64,000 nt of DNA from JAIOHN01 sp038258185 (lineage in GTDB: Bacteria > Chloroflexota > Anaerolineae > Aggregatilineales > Phototrophicaceae), in the NCBI GenBank assembly GCA_038258185.1, contig JBBSQD010000003.1:1-64000 (forward strand). The letters are read 5' to 3'. The first letter of the stretch is position 1. Every line of letters starts with the position of its first letter. The position numbers were made by a program, and so were the translations under genes. Below, in pieces: positions 16,907 through 25,014 of this stretch. The notes below the pieces were generated by a model, which searched no databases, was not told where the DNA came from, and worked only from the letters and a program-made list of their open reading frames with translations.

Positions 16907-18063
16907 TGGTAGCTAATCTGCATCGTATCGGATTCTGGTTAGGTATTTTCTGCATGATTACCGGTGCATTGACGACGTACATCGCACTGGGGCAGGATAT
17001 CGAAGTGACCGCTGAGGTCACGGATGAAGCCCCGCCTGTACAGGACTCTGCACCGGAACAGCAGGAGCCGGTCATGCCCACCATGACCTGGACTGCGACC
17101 GTAACGCCAACACTGATGCCGACAGCGACTTTCGTGCCGACAGAAATCCCGCCGACGGTGGAAATTCTGCCCACGCTGATGGAACTGCCGACTCTGGAGC
17201 CGACCATCGAACCGATTGTTGAAGTCGAGCCAATTGTCGAAGCGACTGAAATCGTAATTGCGGAGCCCATCGTTGAAATGCCTACCGCCGAGGTTACGCC
17301 GGAAGTCATCATCAGTGAACCGCTGCCGACTGAGGTGATTGAGCAACCGGTGGAACAACCACCGGTGGTCGAGCAGCCACCCGTTGGTCAACAGCCGCCG
17401 CCGATTGCCGCCCAACCACTGCCGGATGCGACTGAAGAAATTGTGGTGGTCGAACCGCCTGTTGTGGAAATTACCGCGACTCCGCTGGTGGTCGAGCCGC
17501 TGCCGACTATTGCCGCGCCGATTGTTGAAGTCACTGCCGAGCCGTTACCGGAAATGACTGAAGTGGTCGCCCCGGTGATCGAAGCCACACAAGAGCTTTT
17601 ACCGGAAATCACCGAAGAATCGGTTGAGGTGGCGATGGCGCAGATCAGCGGCATGGTCGAGCGTGAGCAACCCGCAAGCAGCGCGGTACGCTTGATTTTG
17701 ACGCTGGCCGATGGCACCCAGATCGAAGCCCTTCCCGACGAATTTGGCGTGTTTAACTTTGCTGAACTCCCGGCAGGGACGTATACACTGGAAGCCTCGG
17801 CTGAAGGTTTTCTGTCCAGCCGCGCTGAGGTGACCGTAAACGAAGGTGAGCAGCGTCAGTTGTCACCTGTGTCCCTGCGCATCGGCGACACCAATGGCGA
17901 TAATGTGATTGATATACTGGATGTGATGTTAATCGCTGCAAACTTTAACGCGCCTGCGGATGTCATCGTCGCTGATCTTAACGCGGATGGCTGGATCGAT
18001 ATCAGTGATCTGTCACTGGCGGGGGCACAGTTTGGGATGGCTGGGCCGCTGCCCTGGGAATAA
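16906..18063 (+). CDS. Stalked dockerin protein
   Basis: The 385-residue product starts with a hydrophobic segment (about 8-28) acting as a signal peptide or N-terminal anchor. Next comes a long Pro/Glu/Val/Thr-rich stalk (about 35-240; repeats such as EPIVEVEPIVEATE and PLPEMTE), then a carboxypeptidase-regulatory-like beta domain (245-322, GVFNFAELPAGTYTLEASAE), and a type I dockerin (325-385) with calcium loops GDTNGDNVIDILD and ADLNADGWIDISD. The C-terminus FGMAGPLPWE resembles FGLTSPLPAE of the first gene's dockerin, so the two dockerins are related. The start codon overlaps the stop of the cohesin gene. The stalk is compositionally simple, so codon repeats there reflect protein composition and not a DNA element. 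Confidence 0.85.
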   Translation: MVANLHRIGFWLGIFCMITGALTTYIALGQDIEVTAEVTDEAPPVQDSAPEQQEPVMPTMTWTATVTPTLMPTATFVPTEIPPTVEILPTLMELPTLEPTIEPIVEVEPIVEATEIVIAEPIVEMPTAEVTPEVIISEPLPTEVIEQPVEQPPVVEQPPVGQQPPPIAAQPLPDATEEIVVVEPPVVEITATPLVVEPLPTIAAPIVEVTAEPLPEMTEVVAPVIEATQELLPEITEESVEVAMAQISGMVEREQPASSAVRLILTLADGTQIEALPDEFGVFNFAELPAGTYTLEASAEGFLSSRAEVTVNEGEQRQLSPVSLRIGDTNGDNVIDILDVMLIAANFNAPADVIVADLNADGWIDISDLSLAGAQFGMAGPLPWE

Positions 18064-18103
18064 CAGCGTTTAACCCCTGAGTAAGTCATAAAATGCACAC
18101 ACG

Positions 18104-18135
18104 ACAGAGGCTGATTTTTAAGCCTCTGTTTTTTT
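18104..18135 (+). terminator. Rho-independent terminator of the cohesin/dockerin operon
   Basis: ACAGAGGCT (18104-18112) pairs perfectly with AGCCTCTGT (18121-18129) across an 8-nt loop, followed by seven T (18129-18135). It ends the operon 40 bp after the last stop codon. Confidence 0.92.
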
Positions 18136-18233
18136 GCGTTTGACTGAAGCCCACAGAACATGATCTTTTCGACGGAAAACAGGTGACCTTGCGCCTTGTT
18201 TGCTGCATTTGGCTTAAAATCCTCTTAATTCGC

Positions 18234-18263
18234 TTCACCAAAAACAGACAAAAGCGCTATAAT
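18234..18263 (+). promoter_or_regulatory. Promoter and long leader of the EF-G paralogue
   Basis: TTCACC (18234-18239), 18 nt, and a consensus TATAAT (18258-18263) predict a start near 18270 and a leader of about 200 nt. The leader holds two mutually exclusive small helices (GGTCA 18374-18378 with TGACC 18385-18389; GGCATT 18380-18385 with AATGCC 18395-18400). A 9-bp hairpin (18439-18459) lies between an AAAGGGGA site (18428-18435) and the ATG. Confidence 0.55.
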
Positions 18264-18468
18264 GACTCTAAATTATTTTCTTGTGATCTTTCAAAATTAT
18301 CTTTTAACCGGGTGCCAGATCCGCCGGGACAGCATTCAGCGCAGTTTATAAAAATAACCCTTTTGGGCACACGGGTCATGGCATTGACCTGAAGAATGCC
18401 AACATAAATTAATTTATAAGTAAATAGAAAGGGGAAAAGCATATCTCGCTGAGATGTGCTGAACAATT

Positions 18469-20547
18469 ATGAAGGAATATACAACCGAATTCCTGAGGAA
18501 TGTTGCTCTGGTAGGCCATCAGAGCGCCGGTAAAACTTCATTGGTAGAGGCCCTGCTCTACAATACCGGCGCGATTAATCGACTGGGCAGGGTCGAAGAA
18601 GCCAACACCGTCTCCGACTGGGATGACGACGAAAAAGAACGCGGTTTATCCCTCTCCACCTCTTTAATCCCCATCGAATTCAACGATCACAAAATCAATA
18701 TCTTAGACACGCCGGGTTACACCGATTTCCAGGGCGAAGTCAAAAACGCCATTCGTGTGGCCGACTCGGTGATTGTCGTGGTCGATGCCGTGTCCGGTGT
18801 CGAAGTCGGCACGGAACTGGCCTGGGACTATGCCAAAGTCTATCAGCAGCCGATCATCGTCACCATCAACAAGATGGATCGGGACAACGCCAGTTTTGAG
18901 AACACCCTCAATAACCTGAAAGACCGTTTTCCGGAATACAAGTTTATCCCGGTGATGCTCCCCATTGGCGAAGAGGGGAATTTCAAAGGGGTGATCAATC
19001 TGCTGACGATGAAAGCCTATTATGATGCCGGTGCTGAACGGTCTGACTTGCCGACCGAACTGGAAGAATGGGCTGAAGCCTCCCGTATGGAACTGGTCGA
19101 AGCCGCCGCTGAAGCCGACGATCAGTTGATTGAAAAGTATTTCACCGAAGGCACGCTGACCAACGAAGAAATCCGCGATGGTATGCGCAAGGCCGCACGT
19201 AACTCCGACCTCAACACGGTGCCTGTGTTTGTCACTTCCGGTACGGCCAATATCGGCACCGTGCCGCTGCTCGAAGCGTTGATGGTTTATGTCTCGCCGC
19301 CATCCCAGCGCCGCGTCGGCCTGATTGATGCCGATGCCGAAGACGGCATCCGCTTTTTACGGGCGCCCCAGAAAGATGACGGCCCGCTGGCGGCCTATGT
19401 CTTTAAGACCACCAATGACCGCTTTGTCGGCACACTCAATTATTTCCGCATTTTCTCCGGCACCATCGAGGCCGATAATCGCTATTACAATGCCACCCGC
19501 GAAGTTGAAGAACGTTTCGGCAATCTGCTGATTATGCGTGGTAAAGAGCAGTTTACGGTATCGCGTTTGCATGCCGGGGATATTGGCATCGTCGCCAAAC
19601 TGAGCGAGACGAAAACCGGCGATACGATTGCGGCCAAATCTGAGCCGCTTCAGGTGCTGCGTCCGAATTTTGCCGACCCGCTGTATATGGTCGCGGTGCT
19701 GCCGCATACCCAGGCCGATAGCACCAAGATGGGTTCGGTCCTCTCGCATCTGTGCGAAGCCGACCCGACTCTGCGCTGGCGACAGGACCCCGATACGCAT
19801 CAGACCATCATCGAGGGCATGGGTGAGGCGCATGTCAATCTGGCGATCAGCCGTGCCGAACGTTTAGGCGTCAGTCTGGACACGGAAATGCCGCGTGTGC
19901 CTTATAAAGAGACTGTGACCACCCAGGCTGAAGCGACTTACCGCCACAAGAAGCAATCCGGTGGCGCGGGTCAGTTTGGCGAGGTCAGCCTGCGTGTACT
20001 GCCCAACACAGGCGAGGGTTATGTCTATGAGACAAAAATCGTCGGCGGTTCCATCTCGCAATCCTTCCTGCCATCCATCGACAAGGGTATTCAATCCGTT
20101 TTGGGCGAAGGCGTGATTGCGGGTTATCCGGTGGTCGATGTCAAAGTCGTGGTGTTTGATGGCAAGGAACACCCGGTTGACTCTAAGGATATCGCGTTCC
20201 AGATTGCCGGACGCGAGGCCTTCAAAGAGGCGTTTGCCGAAGCCAACGCGGTGCTGCAGGAGCCGATTATGGACGTGAAAATCACTGTGCCGGAAAGCAT
20301 GATGGGCGATATTATCGGCGATCTCAACTCACGCCGGGGACGCGTGCAGGGCATGGATACTGACGTAGGTAAAAGTATCGTGAATGCTCAGGTGCCGCTG
20401 GCGGAGATGCTGCGTTACGGGAATGATCTGCGCTCGATGACCGGTGGCCGTGGTCTGTATACGATGGACTTCAGCCATTACGATCAGATGCCGACGCACA
20501 TCGCGCAGAATGTGATTAACAACCATAGCCATAAAGTGCCGCAATAA
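18469..20547 (+). CDS. Elongation factor G-like GTPase (EF-G paralogue)
   Basis: The 692-residue product has full EF-G length and domain order. The G1 loop is GHQSAGKTSL (residues 16-25) where canonical EF-G has GHIDAGKTT. Switch I reads ERGLSLSTS rather than ERGITI; G3 is DTPGYTDFQGEV and G4 is NKMDRDN. Domains II to V follow, including the YKETVTTQAEATYRHKKQSG region of domain IV and the GRRGRVQGMD-like segment (NSRRGRVQGMDTDV) of domain V. These substitutions place it in the EF-G-like/EF-G2 group rather than the main translocase; such proteins may act in ribosome recycling or have reduced GTPase. The start ATG has no close Shine-Dalgarno site unless the hairpin at 18439-18459 folds. It is convergent with the GNAT gene. 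Confidence 0.9.
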   Translation: MKEYTTEFLRNVALVGHQSAGKTSLVEALLYNTGAINRLGRVEEANTVSDWDDDEKERGLSLSTSLIPIEFNDHKINILDTPGYTDFQGEVKNAIRVADSVIVVVDAVSGVEVGTELAWDYAKVYQQPIIVTINKMDRDNASFENTLNNLKDRFPEYKFIPVMLPIGEEGNFKGVINLLTMKAYYDAGAERSDLPTELEEWAEASRMELVEAAAEADDQLIEKYFTEGTLTNEEIRDGMRKAARNSDLNTVPVFVTSGTANIGTVPLLEALMVYVSPPSQRRVGLIDADAEDGIRFLRAPQKDDGPLAAYVFKTTNDRFVGTLNYFRIFSGTIEADNRYYNATREVEERFGNLLIMRGKEQFTVSRLHAGDIGIVAKLSETKTGDTIAAKSEPLQVLRPNFADPLYMVAVLPHTQADSTKMGSVLSHLCEADPTLRWRQDPDTHQTIIEGMGEAHVNLAISRAERLGVSLDTEMPRVPYKETVTTQAEATYRHKKQSGGAGQFGEVSLRVLPNTGEGYVYETKIVGGSISQSFLPSIDKGIQSVLGEGVIAGYPVVDVKVVVFDGKEHPVDSKDIAFQIAGREAFKEAFAEANAVLQEPIMDVKITVPESMMGDIIGDLNSRRGRVQGMDTDVGKSIVNAQVPLAEMLRYGNDLRSMTGGRGLYTMDFSHYDQMPTHIAQNVINNHSHKVPQ

Positions 20548-20593
20548 TTTTAGCGATTAGTGTTTAGAACCTATGCGAAAAATGGAATTTAGT

Positions 20594-20643
20594 GTACAGA
20601 CACGGCAGTGCACTAGCCTCCCTTTGGGATGCCGTGTCCGTAC
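20594..20643. repeat. Palindromic intergenic repeat, copy 2
   Basis: GTACAGACACGGCA (20594-20607) and TGCCGTGTCCGTAC (20630-20643) flank a 22-nt loop that matches the copy 1 loop at 17 of 22 positions (shared core TAGCCTCCCT). One arm base differs from copy 1. It sits between two convergent genes and would make a hairpin in both transcripts, so it may serve as their shared terminator. Confidence 0.85.
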
Positions 20644-20671
20644 TTCTGGGCTTGGGATGCATTCTTAGCGG

Positions 20672-21214
20672 TCAACGCGGCCAGTCACTTTCCAGCAGGC
20701 CATACATATAATGATCGGCATAGCGCGTCGTCAGCCAGTCGGACTCGCGCTTGATGCCTTCCTGCTGGAAGCCGAGACGCTCCGCCACCGCGCGGCTGGG
20801 GATATTATCGGTGGCGCATTGAATCTCGATGCGGTGCATGTTCTCATCTTCAAACAGATACGAAATCACGGCGCGACTGGCGCGCGTGACCAACCCTTGC
20901 CCGACGAAATCCGCTCCCAGCCAGTAACCGATCTCGCTTTTGTTGCTTTCGCGATTGATAAAATGACACACAACGCCACCGGCTAACTGGCTATTGACCC
21001 ACATGCCAGCATGGAAGCCGTCGCCATCTGCCCATTTCTGCTGAAAACGCTGGATCAGCGCCTGAGCATCGGCAAGAGTTTTGACTCTGCCCGACCAGCG
21101 CAGCCACGGGTCGAGATGGGCGCGGTTGCGCTCGATCAGCCCGAACATCACGTCTGCATCGCTTTCTTCCAGCGGACGCAGCTTAAGTATTTGATCAATC
21201 TCACAGGGAAACAA
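20672..21214 (-). CDS. GNAT acetyltransferase, RimJ/RimL-like
   Basis: The product is a single GNAT domain of about 180 residues with the features of ribosomal-protein alanine/serine acetyltransferases: LRPLEESDADVMFGLIERNR, HLDPWLRW, the acetyl-CoA segment YWLGADFVGQGLVTRASRAV, and NIPSRAVAERLGFQQEGIKR near the C-terminus. I place the start at TTG 21214, because GAGGAG (21224-21229) lies 9 nt upstream. A TTG at 21244 would extend the protein by 10 residues but would place that site inside the coding region. Acetylation of a ribosomal protein N-terminus or of a small amine is possible. The upstream region on this strand is a cluster of palindromes. Confidence 0.85.
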   Translation of the reverse strand: MFPCEIDQILKLRPLEESDADVMFGLIERNRAHLDPWLRWSGRVKTLADAQALIQRFQQKWADGDGFHAGMWVNSQLAGGVVCHFINRESNKSEIGYWLGADFVGQGLVTRASRAVISYLFEDENMHRIEIQCATDNIPSRAVAERLGFQQEGIKRESDWLTTRYADHYMYGLLESDWPR

Positions 21215-21254
21215 AATCTTTATCTCCTCAAAAGTCACGCTCAATAATCATGCA

Positions 21255-21302
21255 ACACGCCGCGCACTCTGCTGAAAAGCCAGTTGTGGCGGCGTGTTTT
21301 TT
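21255..21302 (+). terminator. Hairpin with T-run opposite to the flanking genes
   Basis: ACACGCCGC (21255-21263) pairs perfectly with GCGGCGTGT (21289-21297) and a T-run follows on the plus strand. Both neighbouring genes are on the minus strand, so as a terminator it would stop antisense transcription; on the minus strand it is a hairpin upstream of the GNAT gene. Confidence 0.5.
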
Positions 21303-21332
21303 AGACACCATATGGAAAGGGGTGTTTCTGGC

Positions 21333-21352
21333 GGACGAGGCGGGCCTCGTCC
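21333..21352. repeat. Short palindrome
   Basis: GGACGAGGC, a 2-nt centre, GCCTCGTCC: a perfect 9-bp stem followed by CTAC. It is one of several palindromes packed into the FtsH-GNAT gap and looks like a dispersed intergenic element. Confidence 0.7.
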
Positions 21353-21373
21353 CTACAAAATCAATGGTTTTAC

Positions 21374-21405
21374 GGTAGGGGCAAATGCCTGCATTGTCCG
21401 CTTAC
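21374..21405. repeat. Imperfect palindrome
   Basis: GGTAGGGGCAAATGC (21374-21388) faces GCATTGTCCGCTTACC (21390-21405 region). The stem has mismatches in its middle, as if a once perfect palindrome has decayed. Confidence 0.55.
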
Positions 21406-21429
21406 CACTATATGATGCAAATTCGCCTT

Positions 21430-21457
21430 GTACGGACATGGCATGCCATGTCCGTAC
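21430..21457. repeat. Palindromic repeat, copy 3 (loop-less)
   Basis: GTACGGACATGGCA is followed directly by its exact complement TGCCATGTCCGTAC, a perfect 28-bp palindrome. The arms match copies 1 and 2 with one or two changes, and the compensating change (C to T in one arm, G to A in the other) keeps pairing. It lies 18 bp after the ftsH stop codon. Confidence 0.85.
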
Positions 21458-21474
21458 ATTAAATTCTATATTAC

Positions 21475-23493
21475 TTAATCCCCGCTGTTGTGCGAGTGCT
21501 TATGATCCACTTCGATCTGTGACTCCGGCGCGTCCGGCGGTGCCGGTTCCGACGGGTCAAGCTCATCGGCCTCGTCACGGTGGATTCCCACCAGTTCCAT
21601 CACACGCTGGCGATCCACAATTTCGGTTGTGAGCAATTCGTCAGCCAGTGCCTTCAGCTTATCCTGATTGGCCGTCACCAGTTTGACGGTTTCTTTGTAG
21701 GCCGCCTCGACCATATCCTGCACTTCCGCGTCGATGCGGGCAGCAGTCTGGTCACTGTATGACCGTCCCTGCGAGAGGGAGTAGCCCAGGAAGGGCTGCT
21801 GTTCTTCGTCACCAAAGTTGATCGGCCCGAATTCTTCACTCATGCCGAACTGCGTCACCATGCGTCGCGCCAGATCGGTCACGCGCTGGAGATCATTACT
21901 GGCGCCAGTGGTGATTTCACCAATCGCCACTTCTTCAGCGGCACGTCCACCCAGCATCATCAGCATCCGTGCCTGCAGATAACTCTTGGAGTAATTACGA
22001 CGGTCATCATCTGGCAACTGAGCCGTAATACCCAGCGCCTGACCACGCGGCACAATCGTCACCTTAAACACGGGGTCAGAATGCGGTGTGAGCGCGGCAA
22101 CCAGCGCATGACCCGCTTCATGATAAGCAACCACTTTACGCTCATGCTCATTCGACAACGGCGGGCTTTTGATGCCCAGCACGATGCGTTCAAATGCATC
22201 TGTGAAATCCAGCATGGTAATGCTTTTGCGACCATAACGGGCAGCACTCAAAGCCGCTTCGTTCGCCAGATTAGCCAGATCAGCACCAGAGAAGCCAATG
22301 GTCGCTTTTGCCATATCCAGCAGGTCTACACTTGCATCCAGCGGCTTGCCACGCGTATGCACCTTAAGGATGTCATAGCGTCCGCTGCGATCCGGCGCGC
22401 CGACGGTGACCTGTCGGTCAAAACGGCCCGGACGCAGTAACGCGGGATCAAGCACATCGGCGCGGTTGGTCGCCGCCATAATAATGACGCTCTCATTCTG
22501 ATCAAAGCCGTCCATTTCGGCCAGCATCTGGTTCAGGGTCTGTTCACGTTCATCGTGACCACCACCCAGCCCAGCGCCACGCCGCCGTCCGACCGCATCA
22601 ATTTCATCAATAAAGATAATACTGGGTGAGTTCTCTTTGGCGCGTTTGAACAGATCACGCACACGCGAAGCACCCACACCGACAAACATCTCGACAAACT
22701 CGGAAGCGGCCAGACTGAAGAAGGCCACATTCGCCTCACCGGCTACGGCTCGTGCCAGCAGCGTTTTACCGGTACCGGGAGGGCCCACCAGCAGCACACC
22801 CCGCGGGATACGTGCCCCCAGCGCGATATATTTATCCGGCTCCTTGAGGAAGTCGACAATTTCCACCAGTTCCGCCTTGGCGGCTTCCTGCCCAGCGACA
22901 TCAGCAAAGGTCACCTGTGGCCGCTCCGTGTTATATTCGCGCGCCTGTGAGCGGCCAAAGCCAAACACATTCCCCATCTGACCCTGCGCGCGTCGCGCCG
23001 ACCAGACAAAGAAGCCCAGCAGACCCAGCATCAGCAGCAGCGGGCCAAAATTCGCGAGGAACACCAGTAAGGCCGGTGCCTCGACATTCTGATATTCAAC
23101 CGTCGCGCCATTATCGCGCAGCACAGTCAACAGATCGGTGTCATTGGTTGGAATGGTGGCGACGAAACTATCCGCACTGCTAGCGGGCGCGTCGGAGCCA
23201 CTGATCGCTGGCGGGGTCACCGGTGACCGGAAACTCCCCTGAGCGACATTATCCTGAATGACGACTTCCTGGACATTACCAGCCTGGGCCTGCTCGAAGA
23301 AAAACGAGTAGGGGACTTCCGCTGGTTGTTCAGAGCCGATATTGCCGACCATATTGGGTACACGGAAGAATAACCAGAATAGTATTAATAACCAGACCAG
23401 CGGCCAGACCCATGTCGGTATACGAAAGGGAGGGCGTTTATCTGGCCCATCGGGTTTTTTCTCATCCCCGGAATTATCCTGTCTGAATTGCAT
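21475..23493 (-). CDS. ftsH: ATP-dependent zinc metalloprotease FtsH
   Basis: This complete 672-residue membrane-bound AAA protease has two transmembrane helices (about 27-46 and 142-165) enclosing a periplasmic-type domain of about 95 residues. Walker A is GPPGTGKT (237-244), Walker B FIDEIDA (294-300), and the second region of homology contains ATNRADVLDPALLRPGRFDR. The zinc site HEAGH is at 458-462. The C-terminus has an Asp/Glu- and His-rich tail (VDHKHSHNSGD). The enzyme extracts and degrades membrane and cytoplasmic proteins as a hexamer. It is transcribed divergently from the hypothetical gene at 23.9 kb. Chloroflexota often carry more than one FtsH, so this may not be the only copy. 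Confidence 0.97.
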   Translation of the reverse strand: MQFRQDNSGDEKKPDGPDKRPPFRIPTWVWPLVWLLILFWLFFRVPNMVGNIGSEQPAEVPYSFFFEQAQAGNVQEVVIQDNVAQGSFRSPVTPPAISGSDAPASSADSFVATIPTNDTDLLTVLRDNGATVEYQNVEAPALLVFLANFGPLLLMLGLLGFFVWSARRAQGQMGNVFGFGRSQAREYNTERPQVTFADVAGQEAAKAELVEIVDFLKEPDKYIALGARIPRGVLLVGPPGTGKTLLARAVAGEANVAFFSLAASEFVEMFVGVGASRVRDLFKRAKENSPSIIFIDEIDAVGRRRGAGLGGGHDEREQTLNQMLAEMDGFDQNESVIIMAATNRADVLDPALLRPGRFDRQVTVGAPDRSGRYDILKVHTRGKPLDASVDLLDMAKATIGFSGADLANLANEAALSAARYGRKSITMLDFTDAFERIVLGIKSPPLSNEHERKVVAYHEAGHALVAALTPHSDPVFKVTIVPRGQALGITAQLPDDDRRNYSKSYLQARMLMMLGGRAAEEVAIGEITTGASNDLQRVTDLARRMVTQFGMSEEFGPINFGDEEQQPFLGYSLSQGRSYSDQTAARIDAEVQDMVEAAYKETVKLVTANQDKLKALADELLTTEIVDRQRVMELVGIHRDEADELDPSEPAPPDAPESQIEVDHKHSHNSGD

Positions 23494-23789
23494 CTGTTTA
23501 CCCTGTAATGTTCAATACGTTAGTCCATAATGATACCGTGACAACATTAGATTACTACAAGTTTTTCGTTAGGGCGGGTGATTGTATTTCTCATTTTGGC
23601 CTCAGCGTCATAAAAACCCTAAAAAATTGGGGTTTAATGGACTTCTGTTTCCGATTATGCTGATTGTAATGATTTGGTTTGAGCCTGTGACAAAGTGTAT
23701 TGATCCACCCCGCAAAACAACCTTTCGCAAACCCGGGTGAAATTAACACTTTATTTAGGTTTTCTTGAGGTTATAAGAATAGTATTAAT

Positions 23790-23819
23790 TTGCAAGGTGA
23801 GTGTAAGTTGTGATACTAT
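23790..23819 (+). promoter_or_regulatory. Extended -10 promoter; note on the 23494-23907 gap
   Basis: TTGCAA (23790-23795), 18 nt, and TACTAT (23814-23819) with an upstream TG (23811-23812) form a candidate promoter for the hypothetical gene. The rest of this A/T-rich divergent gap shows no gene or strong structure. Confidence 0.4.
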
Positions 23820-23907
23820 TTTAAGACAATAAATAAACGCAATACAAACCTTCATTATTTACGGATTATTCGTGAAATATAATGAAGTACAACGCGAGGG
23901 GGTGGTT

Positions 23908-24585
23908 ATGATGCTTAAAAATGCTGAAGACGAAATCAAAGTCCTTGAAGACACGAAACCGAAAAAGCCGATCATGAATTTGCCAACTGACAATCTTGCC
24001 GAAAAAGATACCCAGTCCATCCTGTCCGCGCGCCAGTTGCCCCCCGCAGCGCCCTGGATGTTGCATGAATTTCTGAATGGCAACATGGATGATGAAGCGC
24101 TGGATCAGGAACTGGGGCGGCGTTTCCCAGCCATGCCGGTGATGTCTAACGCGCATTTTCGGGCAGGTGACCCCCAGAAGCGTTACGGCATTGCCACTCT
24201 CGCCACCCAGGATAACGCGGCGGCGCTGATTGTCGATGTGGATCGCAAAACCCGCACCACCCAATTCTCGTTTACACTGCGTTCGATGTTATCCCTGCGC
24301 TATAATTTCGTCGCGCTGACGGCGATGGATCGCTCGCGCTGGCTGGAAAATCTGCGCATCAAAGACACACATCTGGCTTTCCTGTGGACACAACAGCGCT
24401 GGCAGGGCGATTATATGCTGTGTGTGACGCAAAAATATCACACCACCATTTATGCGTTTTCCGCCCTGCATTTTGAGTCAGCCACCCGCCTGACCGCTGA
24501 TGTCTCGACCAAGCTGGTGGACTGGCTGGATGACTACTGGAAGATCGACCCCGGCGAAAAACCGACACCGCTGCCGACCTGGTAA
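23908..24585 (+). CDS. Conserved-looking hypothetical protein
   Basis: I do not recognise this product of about 225 residues. The N-terminus is charged (MMLKNAEDEIKVLEDTKPKK) and looks disordered to about residue 40. The rest looks globular, with alternating strands and aromatic residues (LIVDVDRKTRTTQFSFTLRS, LAFLWTQQRWQGDYMLCVTQ) and a C-terminal WLDDYWKIDPGEKPTPLPTW. No signal peptide or membrane segment is seen. I chose ATG 23908 (or 23911) because GAGGGGG lies just upstream; the longer frame from GTG 23872 would put that site inside the gene. It is divergent from ftsH and convergent with the VOC gene. The codon pattern is like that of its neighbours. Confidence 0.7.
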   Translation: MMLKNAEDEIKVLEDTKPKKPIMNLPTDNLAEKDTQSILSARQLPPAAPWMLHEFLNGNMDDEALDQELGRRFPAMPVMSNAHFRAGDPQKRYGIATLATQDNAAALIVDVDRKTRTTQFSFTLRSMLSLRYNFVALTAMDRSRWLENLRIKDTHLAFLWTQQRWQGDYMLCVTQKYHTTIYAFSALHFESATRLTADVSTKLVDWLDDYWKIDPGEKPTPLPTW

Positions 24586-24601
24586 TCAGGTTAATCGAAC
24601 G

Positions 24602-25000
24602 TCAGTTATTTTTATTCCGTGTCTGGGTGTCTGGCATCGCGCTGCTTTGCTGCAGATACCACTTGTTGCCGTCTGGGTCATGAAACACGATGGATGTCCC
24701 CCACGGTTGATGCTCCAATGGAGGCAACTCCAACCCCTTACCTTTGAGTTCAGCGTAGTCGGCTTCAATGTCGCTGGTGATGAGAACCAGAGCGCCACGA
24801 CTGCCAGCATCCTCCCAACTGGAGAGTACAATTGATGTGGATGCGCCCGGTGGAATCAGCTCGATCCACCGCGTCCCTTCGATCTCAAAGTGTTCCATAT
24901 TCACCCGTTCCTCAAAGCCGAGGATGCGTGTGTAGAAGTCGAGCGCAGCCGCTTGATCGGTGACGGGGATGCCAATATGATCAATATGTTGGATGTTCAT
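24602..25000 (-). CDS. VOC family (glyoxalase-like) protein
   Basis: The product is a vicinal-oxygen-chelate fold of about 132 residues with the two beta-alpha-beta-beta-beta modules of glyoxalase/bleomycin-resistance-like proteins. Landmarks are HIDHIGIPVTDQAAALDFYT at the N-terminus, a conserved RWIELIPPG strand, and WGTSIVFHDPDGNKWYLQQ at the C-terminus. Candidate metal ligands are the His of HIDHIGI, the Glu of WIEL and the His of VFHDPDG. The start is ATG 25000, 15 nt before which the upstream AraC gene ends; a longer frame from 25054 would overlap that gene. The AraC gene 14 bp upstream on the same strand may regulate it. The substrate is unknown. Confidence 0.85.
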   Translation of the reverse strand: MNIQHIDHIGIPVTDQAAALDFYTRILGFEERVNMEHFEIEGTRWIELIPPGASTSIVLSSWEDAGSRGALVLITSDIEADYAELKGKGLELPPLEHQPWGTSIVFHDPDGNKWYLQQSSAMPDTQTRNKNN

Positions 25001-25014
25001 ACGTGTGTGCCTTT

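Noticed and set aside
17040..17620. Repetitive DNA resembling a minisatellite
   Set aside because: The repetition comes from Pro/Glu/Thr/Val codons of the stalk in the dockerin protein. Units are irregular in length and stay in frame.
13631..18063. A true cellulosome gene cluster
   Set aside because: No glycoside hydrolase, carbohydrate-binding module or multi-cohesin scaffoldin is in the operon. Cohesin and dockerin modules alone do not make a cellulosome.
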